A stretch of 33,937 bases of DNA from the NCBI RefSeq assembly GCF_023715325.1, contig NZ_JAMBNX010000016.1:1-33937 (forward strand), given 5' to 3'. The DNA comes from Agromyces mediolanus. GTDB lineage: Bacteria; Actinomycetota; Actinomycetes; Actinomycetales; Microbacteriaceae. Under the pieces are notes generated by a model, which did not search any database, was not told the DNA's origin, and saw only the letters and a list, made by a program, of their open reading frames with translations. Position 1 is the stretch's first letter; each line of letters starts with the position of its first letter. Below are positions 22,126-28,812 of the stretch, piece by piece. The translations under genes were made by a program, and so were the position numbers.

Positions 22126-22319
22126 TCCAATGGGCGGGAGGCGTTGCGCAGCTCGTCGACGACTTCGCGATGCTGTGGGTGTACGAACAGGATGAGGGCC
22201 TGGCCGTGCGTGCTCAGAAGATGACTGTCGACGGTGATTGCGTCCACGAATCGGATGTCGACGGCAGGATCTTCCAGGAGGGCGCGGCGAATTGCCGCGA
22301 GGGTGCGAGCGACGGTCAT
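22122..22319 (-). CDS. Mini-protein, paralogue of 21922-22125
   Basis: 65 residues: RTLAAIRRALLEDPAVDIRF, VDAITVDSHLL, LILFVHPQHREVVDELRN. It is homologous to the convergent gene on the plus strand, and both stop codons share CTAG at 22122-22125. The ATG at 22319 lies 15 bases after the stop of the second SMR gene, so it is probably the last gene of the tetR-smr-smr operon. The pair may have arisen by inverted duplication. No function can be assigned. Confidence 0.7.
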   Translation of the reverse strand: MTVARTLAAIRRALLEDPAVDIRFVDAITVDSHLLSTHGQALILFVHPQHREVVDELRNASRPLD

Positions 22320-22334
22320 GGCCGTGTCGGCAGG

Positions 22335-22655
22335 CTAGTGGGCCGCGCCGAGTTCGACGAGGAGGACGCCGCCGATGATGAGGGCGATGCCGAGCGCCAT
22401 GACCCAGGTGAAGGGCTCTTTGAACAGGAACTTGCTGGCCACTGCGGTGAGGGCGACGCCGGAGGCGGCCCAGATGCCGTAGGCAACACCGATGCCGAGC
22501 CCGAGGGCAAGGACTTGGGTGAGGAAGAAGAACGCGCCGAGGTAGCCCACGACGACGGCGATGTAGAACAGTTTCCGTCCGCCGGTTGCCAGGCGCAGGG
22601 AGAGCGCCGCGCCGACTTCGAGGACGATCGCGAGGATGAGGAAGAGCCAGACCAT
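22335..22655 (-). CDS. Small multidrug resistance (SMR) efflux subunit, second of a pair
   Basis: 106 residues with four membrane helices and the SMR signatures: WLFLILAIVLEVGAALSLRLA with the membrane-embedded Glu14 that binds proton and cation, GYLGAFFFLTQVL, GVAYGIWAASGVALTAVAS, and IIGGVLLVELG. Typical EmrE-type proteins have 105-115 residues. SMR subunits encoded in pairs usually work as heterodimers that export quaternary ammonium compounds or related cations, or guanidinium in the Gdx group. ATG overlaps the stop of the upstream SMR gene by one base (TGATG), ensuring balanced synthesis. Regulation by the upstream TetR protein is likely. Confidence 0.93.
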   Translation of the reverse strand: MVWLFLILAIVLEVGAALSLRLATGGRKLFYIAVVVGYLGAFFFLTQVLALGLGIGVAYGIWAASGVALTAVASKFLFKEPFTWVMALGIALIIGGVLLVELGAAH

Positions 22656-23002
22656 CAGATGCTCGCCTCCCTCTTGCGCTGCGCCGCTTGCGATCCGAGT
22701 TCGACGGTGAGAACACCGCCGATGATCAACGCCAGGCCGAGGATCATCACGCCGGTCAAGGGCTGTCCGAACAGAAGTGCCGCCAGCACCGCCGTCAGGG
22801 CGACGCCCATCGCGCCCCAGATCCCGTACGCAACCCCGAGGGCCATCCCCTCGCGTAGAACGAGCGCGAGAAGCGTGAACGCGCCGACGTAGCCGATCGC
22901 GACGAGGATGTACCAGGCGGGGTGGTCCTGGCCGGCTTGGAGGGCGAGGGAGCCGGCGACTTCACTGATGATCGCGCCGGCAAGCAGGAGCCATTTCTTC
23001 AT
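22655..23002 (-). CDS. Small multidrug resistance (SMR) efflux subunit, first of a pair
   Basis: 115 residues with four membrane helices. KKWLLLAGAIISEVAGSLALQA carries the key Glu at position 14. GYVGAFTLLALVL, GVAYGIWGAMGVALTAVLAALLFGQPLT and IIGGVLTVELG are standard SMR motifs. The C-terminus extends about ten basic residues (AAQRKREASI), a common asymmetry in paired SMRs such as EbrAB and YkkCD. ATG at 23002 starts 2 bases after the tetR stop; an upstream in-frame start at 23095 would lie inside tetR. Forms an operon with tetR and the next SMR gene. Confidence 0.93.
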   Translation of the reverse strand: MKKWLLLAGAIISEVAGSLALQAGQDHPAWYILVAIGYVGAFTLLALVLREGMALGVAYGIWGAMGVALTAVLAALLFGQPLTGVMILGLALIIGGVLTVELGSQAAQRKREASI

Positions 23003-23004
23003 AG

Positions 23005-23535
23005 TCAGTCCTTCACGAGGTTGTGGGCGAAGGCGCGGAGCTGCGCCAGGTCGCCGGGGGTAGGAGGGGAGACGTTGGCGGCTTCGGCAAGCCACCCGCC
23101 GTCGGCCAGGAGGCGGGCGGCGAGCAACCGGGTGCGTTCGTCCGGGGCGACGTCATCGGGCACGACGAGCCAGGGCGCGAGACGTTCGGCCCAGCGCTGC
23201 GTGAGCGAGCGGCGCAGCTTCGGATCACTCATCGCCACCAGGTCGGTTTCATCGAAACCCCCGGACAGTGACCAGTCGACATACGCGCCGATGCGCGCGG
23301 CCGGGTCCGCGCCCTCCGGTGACGACCCGAGGCGTGCGACCAGTCCCTCTTCCCAGCGGTCCAAAACGGAGTCCACCAGGGCGAGCATGAGGGCTTCCTT
23401 CGTGGGGAAGTGATACATCACTCCCGGCTTGGTCAGCCCCACACTTCGGGCCACGGAATCCAGGGACACCGCCCGCCCCTCGTCGAGCTGAGAGAAGGCG
23501 GCCGCCAGGATCGCGGGGCGAGGATCGGTGCGCAT
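23005..23535 (-). CDS. TetR-family repressor of the SMR operon
   Basis: 176 residues. N-terminal TetR helix-turn-helix: ILAAAFSQLDEGRAVSLDSVARSVGLTKPGVMYHFPTKEALMLALVDSVL, with the YHFPTKEAL recognition motif intact. The ligand-binding C-terminal domain is variable, as usual. It is the first gene of an operon with two SMR subunits, 2 bases before the first. It is therefore presumably an autorepressor released by the effluxed cation. A dyad GTTACC/GGTAAC at 23544-23563, just upstream of its ATG, is the likely operator. Its ATG starts in a clear context with no nearer alternative. Confidence 0.92.
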   Translation of the reverse strand: MRTDPRPAILAAAFSQLDEGRAVSLDSVARSVGLTKPGVMYHFPTKEALMLALVDSVLDRWEEGLVARLGSSPEGADPAARIGAYVDWSLSGGFDETDLVAMSDPKLRRSLTQRWAERLAPWLVVPDDVAPDERTRLLAARLLADGGWLAEAANVSPPTPGDLAQLRAFAHNLVKD

Positions 23536-23543
23536 GAGTGTAG

Positions 23544-23563
23544 GTTACCATTCGGAAGGTAAC
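23544..23563. promoter_or_regulatory. Probable TetR operator
   Basis: GTTACC-N8-GGTAAC inverted repeat, extended as TTACC...GGTAA with further partial symmetry (14 of 18 positions). It lies 9 bases before the tetR ATG, so a bound dimer would block transcription of the whole operon. Confidence 0.65.
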
Positions 23564-23682
23564 TAGGCCAGGAGTCTCCTACAGTGGAGTTGCACGCATA
23601 TGTTCATCACCGCGAGCCGAGTAGGCCGAAAACGATCGATTCCGGCACGAGCTGCGCGGGGGCACTTCTGCCCCCCGACACG

Positions 23683-23726
23683 CCGTGCCGAAACTCCGTG
23701 CCGAAACCTCGCACCGGTCCGAAACA
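23683..23726. repeat. Tandem 13-base repeats before the restriction gene
   Basis: CCGTGCCGAAACT (23683-23695) and CCGTGCCGAAACC (23696-23708) are direct neighbours; a partial third copy GGTCCGAAACA lies at 23716-23726, and GGCCGAAAACG occurs at 23626-23636. They sit 70-110 bases upstream of the restriction endonuclease start and look like a tandem protein-binding site. No controller (C) protein gene is adjacent. Confidence 0.6.
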
Positions 23727-23795
23727 GATTTGCGGGTTTTTGGGACGTCCGCCGGGAGAGCAGGGTGTCCGCCGCATGTCGGTACGGTTGTGGGC

Positions 23796-24662
23796 GTGGA
23801 GCTCACCGAATCCTGGCGCGATGTCATGCCGCAGCACCTCTTGGACCGGTATGAGTTCGCAGAGACGCGGAACGCCACAACACTTCTCGCGTCTACGCAT
23901 CCGGTTGAGTTTGAGCAACTTTGCGCAGTGTTGTCCGAGTTCCACTTCGACGTCGAACGGATAGTTCGGCCGGGTGGGTCAAAGCACCTAATCTCACTCG
24001 AACTCGACGAGGCCTTCCGGGAGCTTGGCTGGCGCGAGGGCAGGTACGACCAGGAGCTGACGACGACCCTCACACTTGAGCCCTACCGGGCGGCGGGAGA
24101 GGCAGCAAAGCTGCGTCGTGTCAGCCGCAACGAGTACGGCGGCCACAAGATCGACAACGTCCGGGGCAGAATTGGGCTCGACGTCGAATGGAACCCGAAA
24201 GACGGGAATCTTGACCGAGACTTCGGCAACTTCCGCGCCTTGTACGACGGAGGTGCTCTGGACGTCGGGATCATCCTCACGCGCACGGTCAGCGGGATGC
24301 GTGAACTATGGATCGACACCATCGCTCGGAGCAAAGACATAGCCGGCGGCGACGAGTGGTCGCCGGAGTGGCGCCGGCGGCTCGCGAAAACTCCCAACGA
24401 TCCGCTCGGGACCAGCACCACATCTAACTTTGAGAAGCTGGTTCCGAGAGTGAAGCGAGGTGACGGGGGCGGGTGCCCAATCCTCGCGATCGCCATCACC
24501 GCCCGGCTCTACCGCTGGCCGGCCGATCTTGACGCCGCCATCCTCGAACTTGCCGAGTCTGCCGGGACGGGTGCGATCCCGGAACGGTTGGGCCACCGAA
24601 TGGGTCTCGTTAGCTCGGGTGACATTGCGCCCGAGCTGTTGGACGAAGACGAAGAGGGCTGA
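23796..24662 (+). CDS. BglII/BstYI-family type II restriction endonuclease
   Basis: 288 residues. Cuts unmodified foreign DNA, with self-protection by the adjacent methyltransferase. Diagnostic stretches are FDVERIVRPGGSKHLISLELDEAF, GWREGRYDQELTTTLTLEPYRAAGEAAK, and GRIGLDVEWNPKDGNLDRDFGNFRALYDGGALDVGIILTR. The last is the PD-(D/E)xK-type core, with Asp120 and Glu131-x-Asn133 as candidate metal ligands. A later GTSTTSNFEKLVPRVKRGDGGGCPILAIAIT block is also family-typical. GTG at 23796 is chosen as the start (an in-frame GTG lies at 23790); no ribosome-binding site is visible, so a leaderless message is possible. GC content is lower than in the backbone, which fits acquisition as a cassette. 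Recognition sequence unknown. Confidence 0.85.
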   Translation: MELTESWRDVMPQHLLDRYEFAETRNATTLLASTHPVEFEQLCAVLSEFHFDVERIVRPGGSKHLISLELDEAFRELGWREGRYDQELTTTLTLEPYRAAGEAAKLRRVSRNEYGGHKIDNVRGRIGLDVEWNPKDGNLDRDFGNFRALYDGGALDVGIILTRTVSGMRELWIDTIARSKDIAGGDEWSPEWRRRLAKTPNDPLGTSTTSNFEKLVPRVKRGDGGGCPILAIAITARLYRWPADLDAAILELAESAGTGAIPERLGHRMGLVSSGDIAPELLDEDEEG

Positions 24663-24695
24663 GCAGTCTGTCGCGTTAAGCCAGCACGGGAAATC

Positions 24696-24727
24696 TAAAG
24701 ATCCAATGTCGCGAGTTTAGATCTTTA
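24696..24727. promoter_or_regulatory. Inverted repeat in the R-M intergenic region
   Basis: TAAAGATC (24696-24703) and GATCTTTA (24720-24727) are perfect inverted repeats with a 16-base spacer; the right arm belongs to TTTAGATCTTTAA. Both arms contain GATC and fit RGATCY (AGATCC and AGATCT). They lie directly before the methyltransferase start and could be an operator for its own helix-turn-helix or a methylation-sensitive switch. Confidence 0.65.
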
Positions 24728-24744
24728 ACTTGTACGATCTGAGT

Positions 24745-25620
24745 GTGCCCCCGATCGACAGCATGCCAGCGCTCCCCGACATCGCTCCTCTTCCCACGGT
24801 GGAGGGCGGGTTTCAGACCGTTCTCGCCGACCCTCCGTGGCGGTTCGCGAACCGGACTGGGAAGGTCGCGCCGGAACACCGGCGTTTGGATCGCTACGGA
24901 ACGATGGACCTTGACGACATAAAGGCCTTGCCGGTCGCTGACGTCACCGCGAAGAACGCCCACCTCTATCTGTGGGTTCCCAACGCCCTGCTGCTCGAAG
25001 GCATCGAGGTCCTACAAGCGTGGGGTTTCCGATACGTCAGCAACATCGTCTGGGCCAAGCGACGCAAGGACGGCGGGCCCGACGGTCGAGGTGTCGGCTT
25101 CTACTTTCGGAACGTCACTGAGCCGATCCTGTTCGGCGTGAAGGGCTCCATGCGCACGCTTGCCCCGGCGCGTTCCACTGTCAACATGATCGAGACGCGA
25201 AAGCGGGAGCACAGTCGGAAGCCTGATGAGCAGTACGACCTCATCGAGTCGTGCAGTCCGGGACCGTACTTGGAGTTGTTTGCACGGTACGCCCGTGAGG
25301 GGTGGAGCGCGTGGGGTAACGAGGCGGACCGCGAGGTCGTCCCGAAGGGACAGGTTCACCGTGGATACGGCGGTGGAGGGATTGAGCGGGTTCCGCAGCT
25401 GGAGCCGCACGAGCGGACGAGCGAATGGCTGTCCCGACGCATTGGAGCGATACTCGCGGACGAATACGAGCGTGGGGCCAGTATCCAGCAGCTCGCAGCT
25501 GATACCGGATATAGCATCCAGCGGGTACGCAGCCTCCTGGATCGCGCAGGGGTGAAGAAGCGCAACCGCGGCCGTCCCAGCAAAAACGCGGAGCCAGCAT
25601 CGGCGCCGGCGCTCACCTGA
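24745..25620 (+). CDS. MT-A70-family adenine methyltransferase with C-terminal helix-turn-helix
   Basis: 291 residues. An N6-adenine DNA methyltransferase: the catalytic motif DPPW occurs in TVLADPPWRFAN near residue 29. Other MT-A70 stretches are HLYLWVPNALLLEGIEVLQAWGF, IVWAKRRKDGGPDGRGVGFYFRNVTEPILFG and RKREHSRKPDEQYDLIESCSPGPYLELFAR. After residue 220 a helix-turn-helix follows (ERGASIQQLAADTGYSIQRVRSLLDRAGV) with a basic tail, unusual for a plain modification enzyme. Start uncertain: GTG 24745 lies 6 bases after a -10-like TACGAT, suggesting a leaderless message; TTG 24730 and ATG 24763 are alternatives. It protects host DNA from the adjacent endonuclease, and the extra domain may repress its own promoter. 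Confidence 0.88.
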   Translation: MPPIDSMPALPDIAPLPTVEGGFQTVLADPPWRFANRTGKVAPEHRRLDRYGTMDLDDIKALPVADVTAKNAHLYLWVPNALLLEGIEVLQAWGFRYVSNIVWAKRRKDGGPDGRGVGFYFRNVTEPILFGVKGSMRTLAPARSTVNMIETRKREHSRKPDEQYDLIESCSPGPYLELFARYAREGWSAWGNEADREVVPKGQVHRGYGGGGIERVPQLEPHERTSEWLSRRIGAILADEYERGASIQQLAADTGYSIQRVRSLLDRAGVKKRNRGRPSKNAEPASAPALT

Positions 25621-25681
25621 GCTGGGTCTGTGCCGGCGGCAGAAAGGTTGTACCGAAACTTCTTATAGATCGTTTTCGGGA

Positions 25682-25702
25682 TAGACGGTAGACTGTAGAG
25701 AC
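25682..25702. promoter_or_regulatory. Triplicated TAGACNG repeat before the VbhA/Fic operon
   Basis: TAGACGG-TAGACTG-TAGAGAC, three head-to-tail 7-base units, 17 bases before the antitoxin GTG. TAGACT may act as a -10 box. A GAAGGGAG ribosome-binding site follows. It may be an autoregulatory site of the toxin-antitoxin pair. Confidence 0.45.
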
Positions 25703-25719
25703 GACGAAGGGAGCCCATC

Positions 25720-25962
25720 GTGGCTGAAACGTTCACGGTCGAGGAGCGGTGGCCGGAGCTGTTCGCGCAGCTCGACGTGACGCAGCGCGACAGCGTGCGC
25801 CAGGCTCTCGCCGCCGGATGGCACGAAGGGTTCACCCCGACCCGTGAGGACGTCGAGAACGTGACCGACTACACGCGTGGGGCGATCGACCTCGCGGAGT
25901 ACCGTCGACGCGGCCACGCTGCCGCTCGCCGCGCTGCCGGCGTCGTCGGCGCCGGCCGCTGA
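25720..25962 (+). CDS. VbhA-like antitoxin of the Fic toxin
   Basis: 80 residues from GTG at 25720. The pattern RDSVRQALAAGWHEGFTPTREDVENVTDYTRGAIDLAEYRRR matches the small antitoxins of class I Fic proteins, whose inhibitory helix carries [S/T]xxxE[G/N]. Here the helix reads AGWHEG: the key Glu-Gly are present but the Ser/Thr is Ala. The glutamate normally intrudes into the Fic ATP pocket and blocks AMP transfer. The toxin gene starts 1 base after its stop, as expected of a toxin-antitoxin operon. The C-terminal Ala/Arg-rich tail is plasmid-specific. Confidence 0.8.
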   Translation: MAETFTVEERWPELFAQLDVTQRDSVRQALAAGWHEGFTPTREDVENVTDYTRGAIDLAEYRRRGHAAARRAAGVVGAGR

Positions 25963-25963
25963 C

Positions 25964-26773
25964 GTGGCACCCCAGTTCGATAGCTGGGAGTCGTACTTCT
26001 ACCCCGACACGGTCGACCCGGGCACCGGGATCGGGACGCTGCGCAACCTCTACGAGGAACGCGACGCGCGGGTGCTGTCCCGGATGGAGTACACCGACAC
26101 CACCGTGCGCGCCGTGCAGCTCGGTAACGGCGAGGTCGACGTGCCGCGCACGTTCGACGGGGCGCACCTACGCGCGATTCACGGGCACCTGTTCCAGGAC
26201 GTCTACGAGTGGGCGGGGGAGTACCGCACGGTTGAAATGTCGAAGGGTCCGGGCCGCGGATTCGGTGAGGTCAGATCGGGCGAGGTCGACCGGTATCTGT
26301 CCGACGCGCGCCAGCTCGTGACGTCGACAGACTGGACGAAGATCAGCCGTAACGACTTCATCGCCACCGCCTCCACGGTGTTCGCCTACGTCAACCAGGC
26401 GCACCCCTTCCGCGAGGGCAACGGCCGCACGTCGAAGGTGTTCATGGCCCACGTGGCCGAGCAGTCGCCGTACCGGTTCGACTTCGCCCGTGTGAGCCCG
26501 GAGCAGTGGAACGCGGGATCGGCCATGAGCCGACCCGACATGTTCTCCTACGCTCCCGAGCCGGCATCCCTCGTCCCGGTGTTCGCCGCGGTGACCGTCG
26601 AGCGCACGGCACCCCAGGCCGGCCCTGACCGGGCCGCTCAGGTCCGTTCCGCGCTCAGTGCGTCGTATCCCCGCCCCGCGGCCGAGGCGACCAGACAACC
26701 GCCGCAGCAGGGCACCCAGGCGCGACGGGGGAGCGCCGGCTATCGCTCCGATCGCGGCACCGGCCGGGAGTGA
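25964..26773 (+). CDS. Fic-domain AMPylation toxin (VbhT-like)
   Basis: 269 residues. The Fic core runs from about 20 to 190: YFYPDTVDPGTGIGTLRNLY, the FDGAHLRAIHGHLFQDVYEWAGEYRTVEMSKG block, and the catalytic loop HPFREGNGR at 147-155 with its histidine intact. Fic toxins transfer AMP to targets such as gyrase. The last 60 residues are Pro/Gln/Arg-rich and disordered, without the BID secretion domain of Bartonella VbhT. GTG at 25964 is chosen, 1 base after the antitoxin stop; the upstream extension lies within the antitoxin gene. It stabilises the plasmid by addiction. A role as a substrate delivered with the relaxase is possible but unsupported. Confidence 0.9.
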   Translation: MAPQFDSWESYFYPDTVDPGTGIGTLRNLYEERDARVLSRMEYTDTTVRAVQLGNGEVDVPRTFDGAHLRAIHGHLFQDVYEWAGEYRTVEMSKGPGRGFGEVRSGEVDRYLSDARQLVTSTDWTKISRNDFIATASTVFAYVNQAHPFREGNGRTSKVFMAHVAEQSPYRFDFARVSPEQWNAGSAMSRPDMFSYAPEPASLVPVFAAVTVERTAPQAGPDRAAQVRSALSASYPRPAAEATRQPPQQGTQARRGSAGYRSDRGTGRE

Positions 26774-26775
26774 CC

Positions 26776-26910
26776 GTGACCGATCCCGCCGCGAGCAGCG
26801 CCGCCGCCGAGCGGCGATCGCGGCCCCGCCGTGAGGGAACCCCGATCTATGACCAGCTCGCCGCCGACCGAGAGCGCCGAGCGCGAGAGCAGCAGGAGGC
26901 CGAGTCATGA
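26776..26910 (+). CDS. Small charged protein before the resolvase gene
   Basis: 44 residues from GTG at 26776: MTDPAASSAAAERRSRP, then TPIYDQLAADRERRAREQQEAES. Very basic and acidic, probably helical at the C-terminus. The stop overlaps the resolvase ATG (ATGA), and the start follows the fic stop by 2 bases, so it appears coupled to both. Too short to assign a function; the ATGA junction is the main evidence for translation. Confidence 0.55.
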   Translation: MTDPAASSAAAERRSRPRREGTPIYDQLAADRERRAREQQEAES

Positions 26911-27494
26911 CGAACGTCGTCGGTTACGTGCGAGTGTCCAAGCGTGAGCAGAACCCCGCCGCTCAGGAGGCCGAGCTGCGCGCAGCGGGAGCCGTGCGGG
27001 TGTTCGTCGACCACGGCGAATCGAGCCGCCTCGCAGACCGTCCCCAGTGGCTCGCCTGCCTCGACTACCTCAACGAGGGCGACACCCTCCTGGTGCGTCG
27101 CCTCGACAGGCTCGGCGGGTCGGAGCGGATCATCATCGAGACGCTGCACGACCTCGACCGCCGGGGCGTGAACATCAAGAGCCTCACGGAACCGATGATC
27201 GACACCACGACCCCGATGGGCCGCGCCCTGTTCGGGATGGTCGCCGTCTTCGCGCAGCTCCGCGTCGACACGATCCGGGAGAACACGATGCGCGGTCTCG
27301 CGCACGCCAAGGCGCAGGGTCGAGTCGGTGGCCGACCGTCGAAGATGACGCCGGAGAAGATCGCGCAGGCGCAGCAGATGCGCGCCGAGAACCGCAGCCT
27401 CGACCACATCGCCGGAGTGCTCAGCGTCGGCAAGTCGACGGTTGCCCGTGCCCTCAGCAAGGCCGATCAGGAGCTCACCCAGGCCCAGCGGTAG
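26907..27494 (+). CDS. Serine recombinase/resolvase
   Basis: 195 residues, small resolvase/invertase type. The catalytic domain begins VVGYVRVSKREQNPAAQ with nucleophile Ser11; LNEGDTLLVRRLDRLGGS follows (the usual DRLGRS has Gly for Arg here), then GVNIKSLTEPMIDTTTPMGRALFGMVAVFAQLRVDTIRENT. A C-terminal helix-turn-helix closes the protein (SLDHIAGVLSVGKSTVARAL). On a plasmid its likely job is resolving multimers, or it may be a remnant of a transposon. No inverted repeats of a Tn3-type element were seen. The 3' end overlaps the convergent XRE gene by 20 bases. Confidence 0.92.
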   Translation: MTNVVGYVRVSKREQNPAAQEAELRAAGAVRVFVDHGESSRLADRPQWLACLDYLNEGDTLLVRRLDRLGGSERIIIETLHDLDRRGVNIKSLTEPMIDTTTPMGRALFGMVAVFAQLRVDTIRENTMRGLAHAKAQGRVGGRPSKMTPEKIAQAQQMRAENRSLDHIAGVLSVGKSTVARALSKADQELTQAQR

Positions 27495-27723
27495 CGCCGT
27501 CCTGGTCATCACGAAGCAGGACACCCGGAGCCACATCGAGCGCGCCGGCTATCGCGTTCAGCTCGTCGACCGTGAGGCCCGCCGGCCTCGTCAGATGCAG
27601 CCGCCGCGTGAGCGTGCGCAGCTTGATCCCAGTCGCGTCAGCCAGCCATTCGACCGTCAGACCCCGAGTGTCGAGCACGCGCCGGATGCGCTGCGCGACC
27701 TGCACAGCAATGGATCGCGTCAT
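27475..27723 (-). CDS. XRE-family helix-turn-helix regulator
   Basis: 82 residues. SIAVQVAQRIRRVLDTRGLTVEWLADATGIKLRTLTRRLHLTRPAGLTVDELNAIAGALDV is a Cro/CI-type helix-turn-helix with the usual five-helix spacing. It converges with the resolvase gene, overlapping by 20 bases. The ATG overlaps the stop of an upstream frame (ATGA) whose beginning runs into pseudogene debris, so the gene may have lost its original operon partner. Target unknown. Confidence 0.8.
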   Translation of the reverse strand: MTRSIAVQVAQRIRRVLDTRGLTVEWLADATGIKLRTLTRRLHLTRPAGLTVDELNAIAGALDVAPGVLLRDDQDGATAGPG

Positions 27724-27834
27724 CGGCCATCGCCCCCCGACTCACCCTCACGAGTGAGCGTGTCGATCACCGTCACGGCCTCGCTCCCCGGCACCGTCAC
27801 CGATGCCGCCAGCCCGTAACCGGATTCCTTTGGG

Positions 27835-28163
27835 AGTCGTCGTGTGGATCGTGTGGGGCGGTGGCGGCTGAGGGGCACGACCTGCGGGGTGCCGGTGACC
27901 GGGTCGGGCAGGACCAGCGAGCGCAGTCCGAACACCTCGTGGACGAGCTCGGCGGGCAGGGGGCTTCGGCCACGATGCAGCCGTCTCTCATGGCGATCAG
28001 ATGTAGCGGGCGGCATGGTTGAGGTCGTGCAGCACCGCGATAAGAGGGCGGCCCTGCTCGTGGAGGTCGGTGAGCAGCTCGAGTGGCTCGATCTGATGGA
28101 GGACGTCCAGGAACGTGGTTGGCTCGTCCAGCAGCAGGATCCCGGTCTACTCCCGGGGAGGCG
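27835..28163 (-). pseudogene. Fragment of a siderophore ABC-transporter ATPase
   Basis: Reading leftwards from about 28163, the translation gives [18 protein letters not shown] (Walker B and D-loop), [10 protein letters not shown] and [14 protein letters not shown] (H-loop) of a FecE/FepC-type ATPase. A stop and frame change at the RY(T)D region follow, then [12 protein letters not shown] in a second frame, and PAELVHEVFGLRSLVLPD back in a third segment. Two small deletions therefore break the gene, and the N-terminal half with Walker A is absent. It is a chromosomal remnant, not functional. Confidence 0.8.
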
Positions 28164-28310
28164 GCGGAGTTCGACACCCGCATCCCACACACCTTCGTCA
28201 ACCCCGGCCCGACCACGACCGAACTACTGACCCTGCTCGGCCCCGCACGGGGAACGCGCCCACGTGCGGGCGCGGGCGACCGGCTGGACGTTGAGCTGAC
28301 GAGCCGGGGC
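28157..28310 (+). pseudogene. C-terminal fragment of a cupin-containing XRE regulator
   Basis: The plus strand encodes GEAAEFDTRIPHTFVNPGPTTTELLTLLGP, the closing strands of a cupin domain as found in XRE-cupin regulators. A frameshift then switches to GERAHVRARATGWTLS and a stop. The fragment abuts the ABC ATPase remnant within about 10 bases, so the two pieces were joined by deletion or illegitimate recombination. Confidence 0.65.
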
Positions 28311-28429
28311 CCCTATCATCAGCGAGCTCACGGCCAGATCGCTCTGCTGCCGCGTGACCCCGCACGCTCCGTGTCAATCACTCGAGCGGAACGCGTCCTC
28401 ATGTCGTCCGCGGAGGAGAGCGCCTGTTG

Positions 28430-28812
28430 CGCAGCGGAAGGCCGCTGGCGTTCTCGTAGCCACGGACGATCTCGGTGTGGTCGCGGCCGGGCCCGAGCAG
28501 TGCGCGGGCGTCGCGCGCGATGTCATGCGCGGCGCCGGTGACCGGCGCGGCGGCCCTGTCGGTGAGCGAGGCGGCGATGGCGAGGTCTTTCAGCATGAGG
28601 TCCATGCCGAATCCGGACGCGAACCGGCCGGTGAGTACTTCGGCGGGGTATTTCACTTCGCTGGCCTGGCTGCGGCCGGTCGATGCGTTGATGACGTCGA
28701 GCATGAGGGCCGGGGCGATGCCGGCGGCGGCGGCCGCGGTGAGGATCTCGGCCACGGCGGCGAAGTTCGTGGCGGAGAGCAGGTTGTTCAGGGCCTTGGC
28801 CGCGTCAGCCGA
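28430..28812 (-). pseudogene. C-terminal fragment of a 3-hydroxyisobutyrate dehydrogenase-type oxidoreductase
   Basis: GSADAAKALNNLLSATNFAAVAEILTAAAAAGIAPALMLDVINASTGRSQASEVKYP, then MDLMLKDLAIAASL and ENASGLPLR, match the C-terminal domain of the beta-hydroxyacid dehydrogenase family, including the conserved K-N pair (KALNN). The N-terminal NAD-binding domain is missing: homology begins abruptly at about 28812, exactly where the opposite-strand mobC homology begins. Truncated, and not expected to be active. Confidence 0.8.

Noticed and set aside
22170..22892. Plus-strand ORF of 240 codons
   Set aside because: It is antisense to two SMR genes with complete family motifs and is very Asp/Glu/Gly-rich, as expected of a shadow frame.
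26907..27494. Resolvase as part of a Tn3-like transposon
   Set aside because: No Tn3 transposase and no terminal inverted repeats were seen around it; it is read as a plasmid multimer-resolution enzyme.
27720..28190. A 156-residue minus-strand gene
   Set aside because: The frame is a patchwork over the ABC-transporter ATPase remnant; homology jumps between frames, so it is debris. At most its last 30 codons could be translated before the XRE gene.
28220..28420. oriT upstream of mobC
   Set aside because: The hairpin GCGCCC-N6-GGGCGC near 28257-28274 lies within or beside the cupin remnant, and nothing matches a recognisable nick region; oriT remains unplaced.
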